Below are positions 26,632 through 35,564 of a stretch of DNA of 64,000 bases, piece by piece. Where the stretch lies: contig NZ_CP043498.1 of NCBI RefSeq assembly GCF_009498215.1, positions 3,863,798-3,927,797 on the forward strand, in the 5' to 3' direction. Below the pieces are notes generated by a model. The model was not told the DNA's origin. It saw nothing but the letters and a program-made list of their open reading frames with translations, and ran no database searches. Position 1 is the first letter of the stretch; each line of letters opens with the position of its first letter. The stretch comes from Rhizobium grahamii. Its GTDB lineage: Bacteria > Pseudomonadota > Alphaproteobacteria > Rhizobiales > Rhizobiaceae. The translations under genes were made by a program, and so were the position numbers.

Positions 26632-27597
26632 TCAGGTGAGGAGCCGCGCACGAGCGCCATCATACTCCGTCTTGAGGCGATCGACGAGGGCGGCGACGGG
26701 TTCCACGGCCTTGATGGCGGAGATGCCCTGGCCGCTGCCCCAGATGTCCTTCCAGGCTTTTGCGCCGCCGACGGCCTGCTCGAAGTTCATTTTCGAGGGG
26801 TCTGCGGCTGGCAGGTTGTCGGGGTCGAGGCCAACCGCGGTGATCGATGGCTTGAGATAATTGCCATGCACGCCGGTAAAGTAGTTGGAATAGACGATGT
26901 CGCTGGCCGCGCCCTCGACGATCGCCTGCTTGTAAGCCTCGGATGCGCGCGCCTCCGCGGTGGCGATGAAGGGGGTGCCGATATAGGCCATGTCGGCGCC
27001 CATTGCCTGTGCCGCGAGGATTGCACCGCCGTTGGCGATTGCGCCGGCGAGCAGCAACGGTCCGTCGAACCATTCGCGAATTTCCTGCACCAGCGCAAAC
27101 GGCGATAATGTGCCGGCATGGCCACCAGCGCCGGCCGCGACGGCGATCAATCCGTCGGCACCCTTGCGAATGGCCGAGTTGGCGTGGCGGTTGTTGATGA
27201 CGTCGTGAAGAACGATGCCGCCATAGGAATGCACGGCCGCATTCACCTCGGGGACGGCGCCGAGCGACGAAATCACGATCGGTACCTTGTATTTCACACA
27301 GAGGCCGAGATCGTGTTCCAGTCGCTTGTTGGACATGTGAACGATCTGGTTGACGGCAAAGGGTGCGGCAGGGCGGTCAGGATGCGCGGCATTGTGGGCG
27401 GCAAGGTCCTCCGTAATCATGGCCAGCCACTCGTCGAGCTGGCTTTCCGGTCGTGCGTTGAGGGCCGGGAAAGCGCCGATGACGCCGGCCTTGCACTGCG
27501 CGAGCGTCAAGGCAGGATGGGAAATGATGAAAAGCGGCGATGCCACGACCGGGAGCCGGAGGTTTCCTGTCAAGATCGGGGGAGGGCCATGTGTCAC
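26632..27597 (-). CDS. nitronate monooxygenase family protein (NMO/2-nitropropane dioxygenase-like)
   Basis: The 321-residue FMN-dependent TIM-barrel protein carries NMO landmarks: N-terminal LRLPVVASPLFIIS, VPIVISSLG, KGADGLIAVAAGAGGHAG with the conserved histidine, and GGAILAAQAMGADMAYIGTPFI (phosphate-binding, in two blocks). The only suitable start is a GTG at 27597 with a poor ribosome binding site. A palindrome of the fadD-operator type begins 10 bases upstream, so a bound regulator would block translation-start-proximal transcription. NMO-like genes often accompany acyl-CoA metabolism; the true substrate is unknown. Confidence 0.88.
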   Translation of the reverse strand: MTHGPPPILTGNLRLPVVASPLFIISHPALTLAQCKAGVIGAFPALNARPESQLDEWLAMITEDLAAHNAAHPDRPAAPFAVNQIVHMSNKRLEHDLGLCVKYKVPIVISSLGAVPEVNAAVHSYGGIVLHDVINNRHANSAIRKGADGLIAVAAGAGGHAGTLSPFALVQEIREWFDGPLLLAGAIANGGAILAAQAMGADMAYIGTPFIATAEARASEAYKQAIVEGAASDIVYSNYFTGVHGNYLKPSITAVGLDPDNLPAADPSKMNFEQAVGGAKAWKDIWGSGQGISAIKAVEPVAALVDRLKTEYDGARARLLT

Positions 27598-27606
27598 CGC
27601 TGCTGA

Positions 27607-27628
27607 TTGACGTTTACGAAAACGTCAA
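27607..27628. promoter_or_regulatory. double palindromic operator upstream of the NMO-family gene
   Basis: Perfect 9-base arms TTGACGTTT and AAACGTCAA flank ACGA. Read another way, it is two overlapping copies, offset by 6 bases, of the 16-bp site found at 7689-7704, each with a few mismatches. It likely binds the same regulator. Confidence 0.6.
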
Positions 27629-27846
27629 TTGTCTAGCAGAGACTTTCGCCGGTGGGAAGGTGCTCTATCGGCTCCGGCAATATCCTCTATTGTCGAGATT
27701 GCAGGCGACGAGCCTCTGCGTCATGCTGTTATCCCCTGCCGACGCGACAGCGTGGGCTCGGCACCACTTGCGGTTTGCGCCGACAGCGGTTACCGCATTT
27801 ATGAATTGTTAAGCATGATGCCCAGTCTCAGAGTAAAGGACCGGAC

Positions 27847-29037
27847 GTGAGCGGATTAGAAACGGCTATCAGAACGGCTCTCAGCAACGCCGATCGCGAC
27901 AATCCCGAAGTCCGAGCAAAAATCTATCAATCAGCCCGTCAGGCATTGGAAGCCGGTCTGCGCAAGCAGGACGTCACCGACGCCGATGCCGTCGCTCATC
28001 ACCGCCACAGGCTCGAGACGACCATCCACATGATCGAGGCGGAGGAGCGCGAGCGGCTGCATCCGCGCCAGGGGCCGCCGGAAGTCGCTGTTCCGCCTGT
28101 TGTCGAGGTTCCGCGCGCCACCACGCATCGCGCCACCGAAGGTGCTGCCGACAGTCTGTCGATCGGCGGCCAGACGCGCGCCCATACGGTCGTCGACCCG
28201 CGCTTCGACGATGACTCCAGCCTTGCCGGCGTCCATGCGGATGATGCCGACCATCTCGGAACCGCGCCCGCGCCAGTGGCGGCCGAGACCATGACCGCCG
28301 AAAAGCCGGCGACGAACATGGATTTCCGGCCGGAGCGGGCAGCCGCCCGCCGCAAGCCGCGCAAGTTCTTTTCCAGGCTGCTTGTCTGGTGCGTGCTGCT
28401 CGCCTTTATCGGCATCGGTGCGTGGTGGGCGCATACGTCGGGTCTGCTGATGACGTCGGCCGAGCGCGACACCAGTGTCGCCAACCCGCCTCCGAGCACC
28501 GAGCCTGAAGACTTCAACGGCAACGAAAATGCGGAAAACGGCGCAGCCACTGGCGAGGCGCCGGCGATTGACCCGCAAAACTCCTTCTCCTCGGCCTGGA
28601 TCGAAGTCTTCAAGCCGTCAGACGCAGACAAGATTATCGCGGGCGCTGAGGCAAAGACGCAGAACGTCGCGGAAAATGATGGTCCGGCGGTGCGGCTGAT
28701 CTCGCAGAGCGGCGCCGGCGCCGGCAATGTCGGCATCAGCGTCCCGGCCGATGTGCTGCAGCAGCTGGCCGGCAAGTCCTCGACGGTCGCGATCACGCTT
28801 CAGTCCACCACGGACGAGCCGACGCAGGTGACCGTCGAATGCGATTTCCAGTCGCTCGGCGACTGCGCCCGCCATCGCTTCACGGTCACGCGCGAGAAAT
28901 CGGATGTGCTGCTGCAGGTGCGTTTCGATCGCTCGCTGGCGCCGAGTTCAGCCGGAAAGCTGCTGATCAACAGCGATCTGGACGGAAAGGCGCGCGGCAT
29001 CAACCTCTACGCGGTGCGTATTCTGCCGGGGCAGTGA
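27847..29037 (+). CDS. single-pass membrane protein of unknown function
   Basis: I do not recognise a characterised family. The 396-residue protein has a charged N-terminal cytoplasmic domain (about 1-75, helical, ETAIRTALSNADRDNPEVR), a low-complexity Pro/Ala/Asp linker (about 76-165), and a basic stop (RRKPRKFF) before one membrane helix (about 178-200, LLVWCVLLAFIGIGAWWAH). A periplasmic part follows, with an acidic linker and a beta-rich C-terminal domain (about 250-396). The start is a GTG at 27847 after AAAGGA. It is transcribed alone and convergent with the PPK2 gene (stop codons adjacent). Confidence 0.75.
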   Translation: MSGLETAIRTALSNADRDNPEVRAKIYQSARQALEAGLRKQDVTDADAVAHHRHRLETTIHMIEAEERERLHPRQGPPEVAVPPVVEVPRATTHRATEGAADSLSIGGQTRAHTVVDPRFDDDSSLAGVHADDADHLGTAPAPVAAETMTAEKPATNMDFRPERAAARRKPRKFFSRLLVWCVLLAFIGIGAWWAHTSGLLMTSAERDTSVANPPPSTEPEDFNGNENAENGAATGEAPAIDPQNSFSSAWIEVFKPSDADKIIAGAEAKTQNVAENDGPAVRLISQSGAGAGNVGISVPADVLQQLAGKSSTVAITLQSTTDEPTQVTVECDFQSLGDCARHRFTVTREKSDVLLQVRFDRSLAPSSAGKLLINSDLDGKARGINLYAVRILPGQ

Positions 29038-29919
29038 TCACTTCAGGAAACCCGGCCCCGAGCCGATGATCTTGTCGTCGAGCTTGCCGATGGCATCCTT
29101 GTCCTTGCCGTCGTAGTCCATCGATTTCAACATGTGACGGATGAGGTTCAGCCGGGCGCGGCGCTTGTCGTTCGCGTGGATCACGGTCCACGGCGCGAAT
29201 TCGGTGTGCGTCTGCTTGAGCATCCGGTCGCGTTTATCGCTGTAGTCACCCCACTTGGTCAGGGCGGCGATGTCCATCGACGAAAGCTTCCAGACCTTCA
29301 GCGGATCATGCCGGCGGTCGTGGAAACGTTTCAGCTGCATCTCGCGGCCGATATCCAGGTAGAACTTGAAGAAGTAGATACCCTCATGCGCAAGCCCCCG
29401 CTCCAGTTGCGGGGCCTGCTCCAGAAAATCCTCGTACTGCTTCGGCGTGCAGAAACCCATGACAGGTTCGACGCCGGCGCGATTGTACCAGGATCGGTCG
29501 AAGAGTACGAATTCGCCTGATGTCGGGAACTGGGCGATGTAGCGCTGGAAGTACCATTGACCAAGTTCGCGGTCGGTCGGCTTCGAGAGCGCCACGACGC
29601 GCGCGAGGCGCGGGTTCATGTGCGCAGAGGAGGCAGAGATCGCGCCGCCCTTGCCGGCGGCGTCACGTCCCTCGAAAAGCGCCATGACGCGTTTGCCCGT
29701 CGCCTGCAGCCAGAACTGAACTTTGACGAGCTCGATCTGCAGCTTCTTCAGATCCTCGAGATACTCTTCTTCTTTCAGCTTCTTGTTGTAGGGGAAATCG
29801 CCGGACGCAAGCGCGTTCTCGTCGACCCAGTCGGGCAGGACCGGATCGTCGACATCGAAGATGCGTTTCTTGCCGCGAATATCCAATTCGACGGCTCTGC
29901 TTTCGACATCATCGGCCAT
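29038..29919 (-). CDS. ppk2: polyphosphate kinase 2
   Basis: The 293-residue protein is a PPK2-family kinase that transfers phosphate between polyphosphate and nucleotides. It has Walker A GRDAAGKGG, the following MNPRLARVVALSKPTDRE, Walker B/lid residues in FVLFDRSWYNRAGVEPVMGFC, and YLDIGREMQLKRFHDR with DPLKVWKLS. The ATG at 29919 follows GGAGGTGC. It diverges from phoR across 191 bases, placing polyphosphate metabolism next to the phosphate regulon. Whether it prefers ADP, AMP or GDP cannot be decided from sequence alone. Confidence 0.93.
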   Translation of the reverse strand: MADDVESRAVELDIRGKKRIFDVDDPVLPDWVDENALASGDFPYNKKLKEEEYLEDLKKLQIELVKVQFWLQATGKRVMALFEGRDAAGKGGAISASSAHMNPRLARVVALSKPTDRELGQWYFQRYIAQFPTSGEFVLFDRSWYNRAGVEPVMGFCTPKQYEDFLEQAPQLERGLAHEGIYFFKFYLDIGREMQLKRFHDRRHDPLKVWKLSSMDIAALTKWGDYSDKRDRMLKQTHTEFAPWTVIHANDKRRARLNLIRHMLKSMDYDGKDKDAIGKLDDKIIGSGPGFLK

Positions 29920-30110
29920 GGTGCACCTCCGCTCAAATCTTTTGCCACAGGCGAACATATTTCCCGTTGAAAATCAAATGCCTTGCCTAACGGCAAAAAA
30001 CCTAGGGAGAAGTGAGGGCTGATGGCGGCATGTGAAAACTTCTGTCATGAATCAGGTCTATCAGGCACAATCTGGTCTAATGAAGAACGCATCGGCGTCG
30101 CGAGGGGCAG

Positions 30111-31367
30111 TTGGAAGACGAAATACCATGGGCACGCCGGTTGATTGTCCGCATACGTGATGCCCGCCTCCCGCTGCTGGTGGCCCTGTTCATTGCGCTT
30201 CTGGCGTTTGCAGCCGACATTAATCAGTGGGCCGTGCTGGGATTGCTGGCGGCGATGGCCATTGCGATCCTCGCGTCGATGAGGCCTGCGGTCAGGCCGG
30301 TTCCTCACATTCCCGAGATTGTCTCCGAAGAGCCCGCCGGGCGGAGCCTTTTGCCTGAAGTTTCCGCCACGCTCTCGGCGCTCGACATACCGGTCATGGT
30401 TCTGTCGGGCGATGCGTCGGTGCTCTTTCAGAACCCCGCTGCCGAGAAGGCCTTCGGAGAGGTCGCCCTCGGCGCGCACATATCGTCGCGCCTGCGATCG
30501 CCGGGCATTCTCGATATGGTGGGCGAAACGATCGCCACGAACGCGCCGAACCAGATCGAGCATTCCGAACGGCTGCCTTCCGAGCGCGTCTATATTGTCC
30601 GCAGTTCGCCGGTGAAGCTGCCGGCGAACGGCAGTGGCGAGCGCCTTTTCATGCTTGCCTTCAGGGATATTTCCGAGGTGCGCAGGATCGACCGGATGCG
30701 GTCGGACTTCGTCGCCAACGCCAGTCATGAACTGCGCACGCCCCTCGCATCGTTGCGTGGATTTATCGAGACAATTCAAGGGCCAGCCAAGAATGACCTG
30801 AAGGCGCAGGAGCGCTTCCTCGGCATTATGTTTGATCAGACGACGCGCATGAGCCGTCTGGTCGACGATCTCCTGTCCTTGTCCCGGCTCGAGCTGAAAT
30901 CGCATATCGCTCCCGATCAGAAGGTCGACCTCGTCCCGCTTCTCGGGCATGTCCGGGATTCACTGCTGCCGCTCGCCAAGGATGTCGGTGTCGAGATTGC
31001 ATTGCATCTTCCAGAGGGCAAGGCGGAGGTGCTGGGCGATCGCGACGAACTCGTGCAGGTCTTCGAGAACCTGATGGAAAACGCCTGCAAATATGGCCAG
31101 GAAGGAAAGTCGGTCGATGTCTTCCTGAAGAACGGCCCGGGCGAGCCTGTCGAGGTGTCCGTGGTCGACAAGGGGCCGGGCATTCCGGCCGAGCACGTGC
31201 CGCGTCTGACCGAGCGTTTCTACCGCGTCAGCATCGAGGATAGCCGCTCGAAAAAGGGAACTGGCCTTGGTCTTGCTATCGTCAAGCACATTCTCACGCG
31301 CCACCGCGCCCGGCTGATTGTAAAGTCGGAAGTGGGCAAGGGAACGAGCTTTACCGTGCGCTTTTGA
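30111..31367 (+). CDS. phoR: phosphate regulon sensor histidine kinase
   Basis: The 418-residue kinase has two close membrane helices (about 18-57), a PAS-like domain (about 85-190), a HisKA domain with phosphoacceptor His206 in SHELRTP, and a HATPase domain with NACKYG, DKGPGIP and GTGLGLAIVKH. The start is a TTG at 30111, supported by GAGGGG just upstream. It heads the phosphate locus but is separated from pstS by 200 bases that hold the Pho box. A CTGTCAT half-site at 30042-30048 is not convincing as a full Pho box. Confidence 0.93.
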   Translation: MEDEIPWARRLIVRIRDARLPLLVALFIALLAFAADINQWAVLGLLAAMAIAILASMRPAVRPVPHIPEIVSEEPAGRSLLPEVSATLSALDIPVMVLSGDASVLFQNPAAEKAFGEVALGAHISSRLRSPGILDMVGETIATNAPNQIEHSERLPSERVYIVRSSPVKLPANGSGERLFMLAFRDISEVRRIDRMRSDFVANASHELRTPLASLRGFIETIQGPAKNDLKAQERFLGIMFDQTTRMSRLVDDLLSLSRLELKSHIAPDQKVDLVPLLGHVRDSLLPLAKDVGVEIALHLPEGKAEVLGDRDELVQVFENLMENACKYGQEGKSVDVFLKNGPGEPVEVSVVDKGPGIPAEHVPRLTERFYRVSIEDSRSKKGTGLGLAIVKHILTRHRARLIVKSEVGKGTSFTVRF

Positions 31368-31429
31368 CATATAACGGCGCACGCTCTGTTATTGTATGTG
31401 ATTTTCACAAGACAAATCAGACGCATAAG

Positions 31430-31458
31430 CTGTCACAAATGTTTCATCGAACTGACAT
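31430..31458 (+). promoter_or_regulatory. Pho box upstream of pstS
   Basis: Three direct repeats at 11-base intervals, CTGTCAC (31430), GTTTCAT (31441) and CTGACAT (31452), with A-rich spacers, match the PhoB-binding pattern. It lies about 110 bases before pstS. Confidence 0.8.
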
Positions 31459-31567
31459 AAAAGCTCTAGGCATCGGGGGCTAAAGAGAGCGTGCCGCTGA
31501 TGAAGACGGCGCCGCCAAGGGGCCGCTCAAGGCCACACTCAGACCGCTATATGTCCGGGAGATTGAC

Positions 31568-32602
31568 ATGAACGCTTTTAAACTTACGGTCGCCGCACTT
31601 GCTGCTTCCGCCGCTTTCGCTGGCGCAGCTGTTGCTCGCGATCAGGTCCAGGTCAGTGGTTCGTCCACGGTTCTGCCTTACGCCAAGATCGTTGCCGAAA
31701 CCTTCGGCGAAACCTTCAAGGACTTCAAGACGCCGGTCGTCGAATCCGGCGGCACGGGCGCTGGCCTCAAGGAATTCTGCAAGGGCGTAGGCCCTGACAC
31801 GATCGACGTTGCCAACGCTTCGCGTCCGATCAATGCCAAGGAACTGGAAGCCTGCAAGGCTGCTGGCGTAACCGACATCCAGGAAGTCAAGATCGGCTAC
31901 GACGGCATCGTCTTCGCAACCGACTCGTCCAACCCTGACGTTGCCTACGTTCCGGCCGACATCTACAAGGCTCTGGCCGCTCAGGTCGTCGTCGACGGCA
32001 AGCTCGTCGACAATCCTTACAAGAAGTGGTCGGAAGTAAACCCGGCTCTCCCGGCTGTTGATATCGCTGCCTACATCCCGGGCGAAAAGCACGGCACCCG
32101 CGAAGTCTTCGAACAGAACGTTCTTCAGGCTGGCTGCAAGGCTTCGGGCGCTCTCGACGTGATCGCCAAGGAGATCACCGACAAGGCCGCTCAGACCAAG
32201 GCTTGCGTTGCAGTTCGTAAGGACGGCGCTGCTGTTGACATCGACGGCGACTATCCGGAAACGCTGGCACGCATCGCTGCCAACAAGACCGGCGTTGGCG
32301 TCTTCGGCCTGTCCTTCTATGAAAACAACGCCGACAAGCTGAAGGTTGCGACCGTCAACGGTATCGTTCCGTCGACCGAAACCATCTCCAACGGCACGTA
32401 CCCGGTTTCCCGCCCGCTGTTCTTCTACGTCAAGAAGGCACACCTCGGCGTCATCCCGGGCCTGAAGGAATACGTCAACTTCTTCGTTTCCGACCAGATG
32501 ATCGGCCCGGAAGGCCCGCTCGCTGAATACGGCCTCGTTGCTGCTCCGGACGCCGAGCGCGACGCGATCCGCAAGTCTGTTGAAGACGGCAAGACCATGT
32601 AA
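31568..32602 (+). CDS. pstS: phosphate ABC transporter substrate-binding protein
   Basis: The 344-residue periplasmic protein has a signal peptide (MNAFKLTVAALAASAAFAGA, cleavage near AVA). Phosphate-binding landmarks are VSGSSTVLPYAKIV, ESGGTGAGLKEFCKG and NASRPINAKE. GGGAG precedes the ATG. It is the first gene after the Pho box, and a strong hairpin separates it from pstC. Codon use looks highly biased, fitting high expression under phosphate starvation. Confidence 0.95.
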   Translation: MNAFKLTVAALAASAAFAGAAVARDQVQVSGSSTVLPYAKIVAETFGETFKDFKTPVVESGGTGAGLKEFCKGVGPDTIDVANASRPINAKELEACKAAGVTDIQEVKIGYDGIVFATDSSNPDVAYVPADIYKALAAQVVVDGKLVDNPYKKWSEVNPALPAVDIAAYIPGEKHGTREVFEQNVLQAGCKASGALDVIAKEITDKAAQTKACVAVRKDGAAVDIDGDYPETLARIAANKTGVGVFGLSFYENNADKLKVATVNGIVPSTETISNGTYPVSRPLFFYVKKAHLGVIPGLKEYVNFFVSDQMIGPEGPLAEYGLVAAPDAERDAIRKSVEDGKTM

Positions 32603-32610
32603 TGAACTTC

Positions 32611-32638
32611 GCCGGCGCGATCACCAGATCGCGCCGGC
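32611..32638 (+). promoter_or_regulatory. strong hairpin between pstS and pstC
   Basis: A perfect 12-bp stem (GCCGGCGCGATC/GATCGCGCCGGC, loop ACCA) follows the pstS stop by 8 bases, with only ATTGCC behind it. It probably stabilises the pstS message or causes partial termination, giving more PstS than PstCAB. Confidence 0.6.
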
Positions 32639-32753
32639 ATTGCCTTGTCGGTGCCTTCGGGTCCGTAAGGCTGAAATCTCCATCATTGGAAGCCGGATCG
32701 GCCCGCCCGCCGTTTCTGGTTTTTTGGGGCCAAGGGCCTGGGGACCTTAACGA

Positions 32754-34235
32754 ATGAGTACATCCGTCATACTCCTGTGCCTCGTGGTGCTGGGCGCCGT
32801 TGCCTTCGTGGCAGCGCGTAGCCGCGCTACGGCACTTGCCGGAGGCAAGTCCTCGGCATTGCATTCCAGACCCGGTTATTATGGCGCCTATGCGGCCATC
32901 TGGGCGATCCTGCCGGCACTGATCGTTCTTTTCGCCTGGCTCGCCATTAGCCCGTCCATCATCGAAACCTCCGTCCGCGGTGGATTCCCCGATGACATCA
33001 AGTCTCAGCCTGCCGCCCAGCAGAATCTGAATTACGGTATGGTCAGCGCGATCGCGCGCGGTCTGCCGTCGCTGACGCCGGAAGAAATCGGCGCTGGCGC
33101 AGGTGATCCGGCTGCCCTGCAGGCGAAGCTCGCGGCAAAGGGCGTCCCGCTCGCCGGCGAGCCGCAGCCTTACATGATTGAAGCCGCCCGGAAGCTGAAC
33201 GCGGAAAGTGGCGCGAGCCGCGCTGTGATGACTGCCGTCGTTCTGGCCCTGGCGCTCGCCGGCGGTTTCTATGCTCTGCGCGAGGTCGCACCCCGCTTCC
33301 GTGCTCGTAACCGCGTCGAGCGCGTCATGCTCTGGGGCCTGCTCCTGGCATCGTCGATCGCGATCCTCACGACCATCGGCATCGTACTGTCGATGCTGAC
33401 CGAGGCGGCCCACTTCTTCGCTGCCGTGCCTGCGGCCGATTTCTTCTTTGGCACCGTCTGGGATCCGCGCTTTGCCGGCGCCGGCAGTTCGTCCTTCGGT
33501 CAGTTCGGCCTGATCCCGCTGCTGCTCGGCACGCTCTATATCGGCTTCGTGGCCATGCTGGTCGCGGTACCGGTCGGCCTGTTTGCTGCCGTCTACATGG
33601 CGGAATACGCGGCACCCAAGGTTCGCTCGCTGGCCAAGCCACTGCTCGAAGTCCTCGCGGGCATCCCGACCATCGTCTACGGCTTCTTTGCGCTGATCAC
33701 CGTCGGCCCCTTCCTGCGCGATCTCTCCTCGCAGGTGAACGGCCTTCTGACTGGCAACTACACCAACTTCATTCAGGCGCAGAGCGTTCTGACTGCCGGT
33801 ATCGTCATGGGTATCATGCTGATCCCGTACGTCTCCTCGCTGTCTGACGATATCATCACCGCCGTGCCGCGCGCGCTGCGTGACGGTTCGCTTGGCCTCG
33901 GTGCAACGCGTTCGGAAACGATCAAGAAGGTCGTTCTTCCGGCAGCCCTTCCCGGCATCGTCGGCGCGCTGCTGATGACTGCCTCGCGCGCCATCGGCGA
34001 AACCATGATCGTCGTGCTTGCGGCTGGTGTCGCAGCCCGCATCCAGATCAACCCGTTCGAGCCGATGACGACGGTGACGGTCAAGATCGTCAACCAGCTG
34101 ACAGGCGACCTTGAGTTCACCTCGCCGCAGACGCTGGTTGCCTTCGCGCTAGGCATCACGCTGTTCTTCATCACGCTTTGCCTCAACATCTACGCGCTCT
34201 ACATCGTGCGCAAATACCGGGAGCAGTACGAATGA
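32754..34235 (+). CDS. pstC: phosphate ABC transporter permease
   Basis: The 493-residue protein is a long PstC typical of alphaproteobacteria. It has extra N-terminal membrane helices and a roughly 130-residue insertion before the transport domain. The coupling loop is in GLGATRSETIKKVVLPAALPGIVGA, split over helix ends, followed by SRAIGETMIVVLAAG. It overlaps pstA by ATGA at 34232-34235, indicating translational coupling. Confidence 0.94.
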   Translation: MSTSVILLCLVVLGAVAFVAARSRATALAGGKSSALHSRPGYYGAYAAIWAILPALIVLFAWLAISPSIIETSVRGGFPDDIKSQPAAQQNLNYGMVSAIARGLPSLTPEEIGAGAGDPAALQAKLAAKGVPLAGEPQPYMIEAARKLNAESGASRAVMTAVVLALALAGGFYALREVAPRFRARNRVERVMLWGLLLASSIAILTTIGIVLSMLTEAAHFFAAVPAADFFFGTVWDPRFAGAGSSSFGQFGLIPLLLGTLYIGFVAMLVAVPVGLFAAVYMAEYAAPKVRSLAKPLLEVLAGIPTIVYGFFALITVGPFLRDLSSQVNGLLTGNYTNFIQAQSVLTAGIVMGIMLIPYVSSLSDDIITAVPRALRDGSLGLGATRSETIKKVVLPAALPGIVGALLMTASRAIGETMIVVLAAGVAARIQINPFEPMTTVTVKIVNQLTGDLEFTSPQTLVAFALGITLFFITLCLNIYALYIVRKYREQYE

Positions 34236-35550
34236 CGGATATTGTTTCCCCCGCAGGCGTCATTGTCTCCAAGGCGCCCGCCCGCCGCGATATCGGCATC
34301 AAGCGTCGCTACGCCGCCGAGCGTCGGTTCCAGGCATACGGCATTGCTGCCATCTCCTTCGGCCTGATCTTCCTCGCGATCCTGCTGACCACCGTTATCC
34401 GCCAGGGCTATACGGCCTTCCAGCAGACGGCGATCACGCTGCCGATCGAGTTCAGCGAAAAGACGCTGGACCCGAACAACAAGCGCGCCACCGATCCATC
34501 GGTGCTGATCGCGGCCAACTATCCGGTGCTGATCCGCGATGCGATGGTCAAGACACTCGGGCTCAATGCCTCCAGCCGCCCGGACATGCGCGACGCCTCG
34601 GCAATGATCTCCAAGGGCGCGCCCATCGTGCTCCGCGACATGGTCGTCGCCGATCCGTCGCTGATCGGCAAGACCGTGAATGTCACGCTTCTCGCGGATG
34701 CCAACATCGACTCTGCCAACAAGGGCCAGATCGATCTCAAGGTTGACGAGAAGAACCGCAAGGTCAACGACAAGCAGGTCGGCTGGATGCAGCAATTGAC
34801 GGCTAGTGGCGCCCTGCACAAGGACTTCAATACCGGCCTCTTCGTCAACGGAAACTCCAGCCGTCCGGAGGCAGCAGGTCTCGGCGTCGCCCTCATCGGC
34901 TCGCTTTATCTGATGCTGATCGTTCTCGCCCTGTCTCTGCCGATCGGCGTTGCCGCTTCGATCTATCTCGAAGAGTTCGCTCCGAAGAACAGGCTGACCG
35001 ATCTGATCGAGGTCAACATCAACAACCTCGCGGCTGTTCCCTCGATCGTCTACGGTCTGCTTGGTCTCGCTGTCTTCATCAATTTCGCCGGTCTGCCGCG
35101 TTCGGCGTCGCTCGTCGGTGGTCTTGTCCTGACACTGATGACCCTCCCGACCATCATCATCGCGACCCGCGCAGCGCTGCGCGCCGTGCCTCCGTCGATC
35201 CGTTCGGCAGCGCTCGGCCTCGGCGCTTCAAAGATGCAGATGGTGTTCCACCACGTTCTGCCGCTGGCAATGCCTGGCATTCTCACCGGCACGATCATCG
35301 GTCTGGCGCATGCGCTCGGCGAAACCGCGCCGCTGCTGCTGATCGGCATGGTCGCCTTCGTCGCCAACGCGCCGGCGACCCCATGGATCCTTCGACGGCT
35401 CTGCCCGTGCAGGTCTACATGTGGGCAAACGAAGCCGAACGCGCCTTCGTGGAGCGCACATCCGGAGCAATCATCGTCCTGCTCCTGTTCCTCATTGTCA
35501 TGAACCTCGGAGCTATCCTCCTGCGTCGTCGCTTTGAGCGCCGCTGGTAA
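34232..35550 (+). pseudogene. pstA: phosphate ABC transporter permease PstA, frameshifted
   Basis: PstA has a large periplasmic-loop insertion (about 75-220) and the transport domain with GLGASKMQMVFHHVLPLAMPGI and ALGETAPLLLIGMVAFVA. After NAPATP the frame breaks at the C4 run 35379-35382. One extra C gives MDPSTALPVQVYMWANEAER and a normal end LLRRRFERRW with a stop at 35548-35550, 439 residues in all and 14 bases before pstB. Without it, translation runs to 35503 with an unrelated tail lacking the last membrane helix. The surrounding operon is intact, so a sequence error is the likelier reading. Confidence 0.9.
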
Positions 35551-35564
35551 ACGGAGTAAACATT

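Noticed and set aside
30042..30059. Possible Pho box upstream of phoR
   Set aside because: Only one good half-site (CTGTCAT) is present; the second 7-mer, CAGGTCT, does not match.
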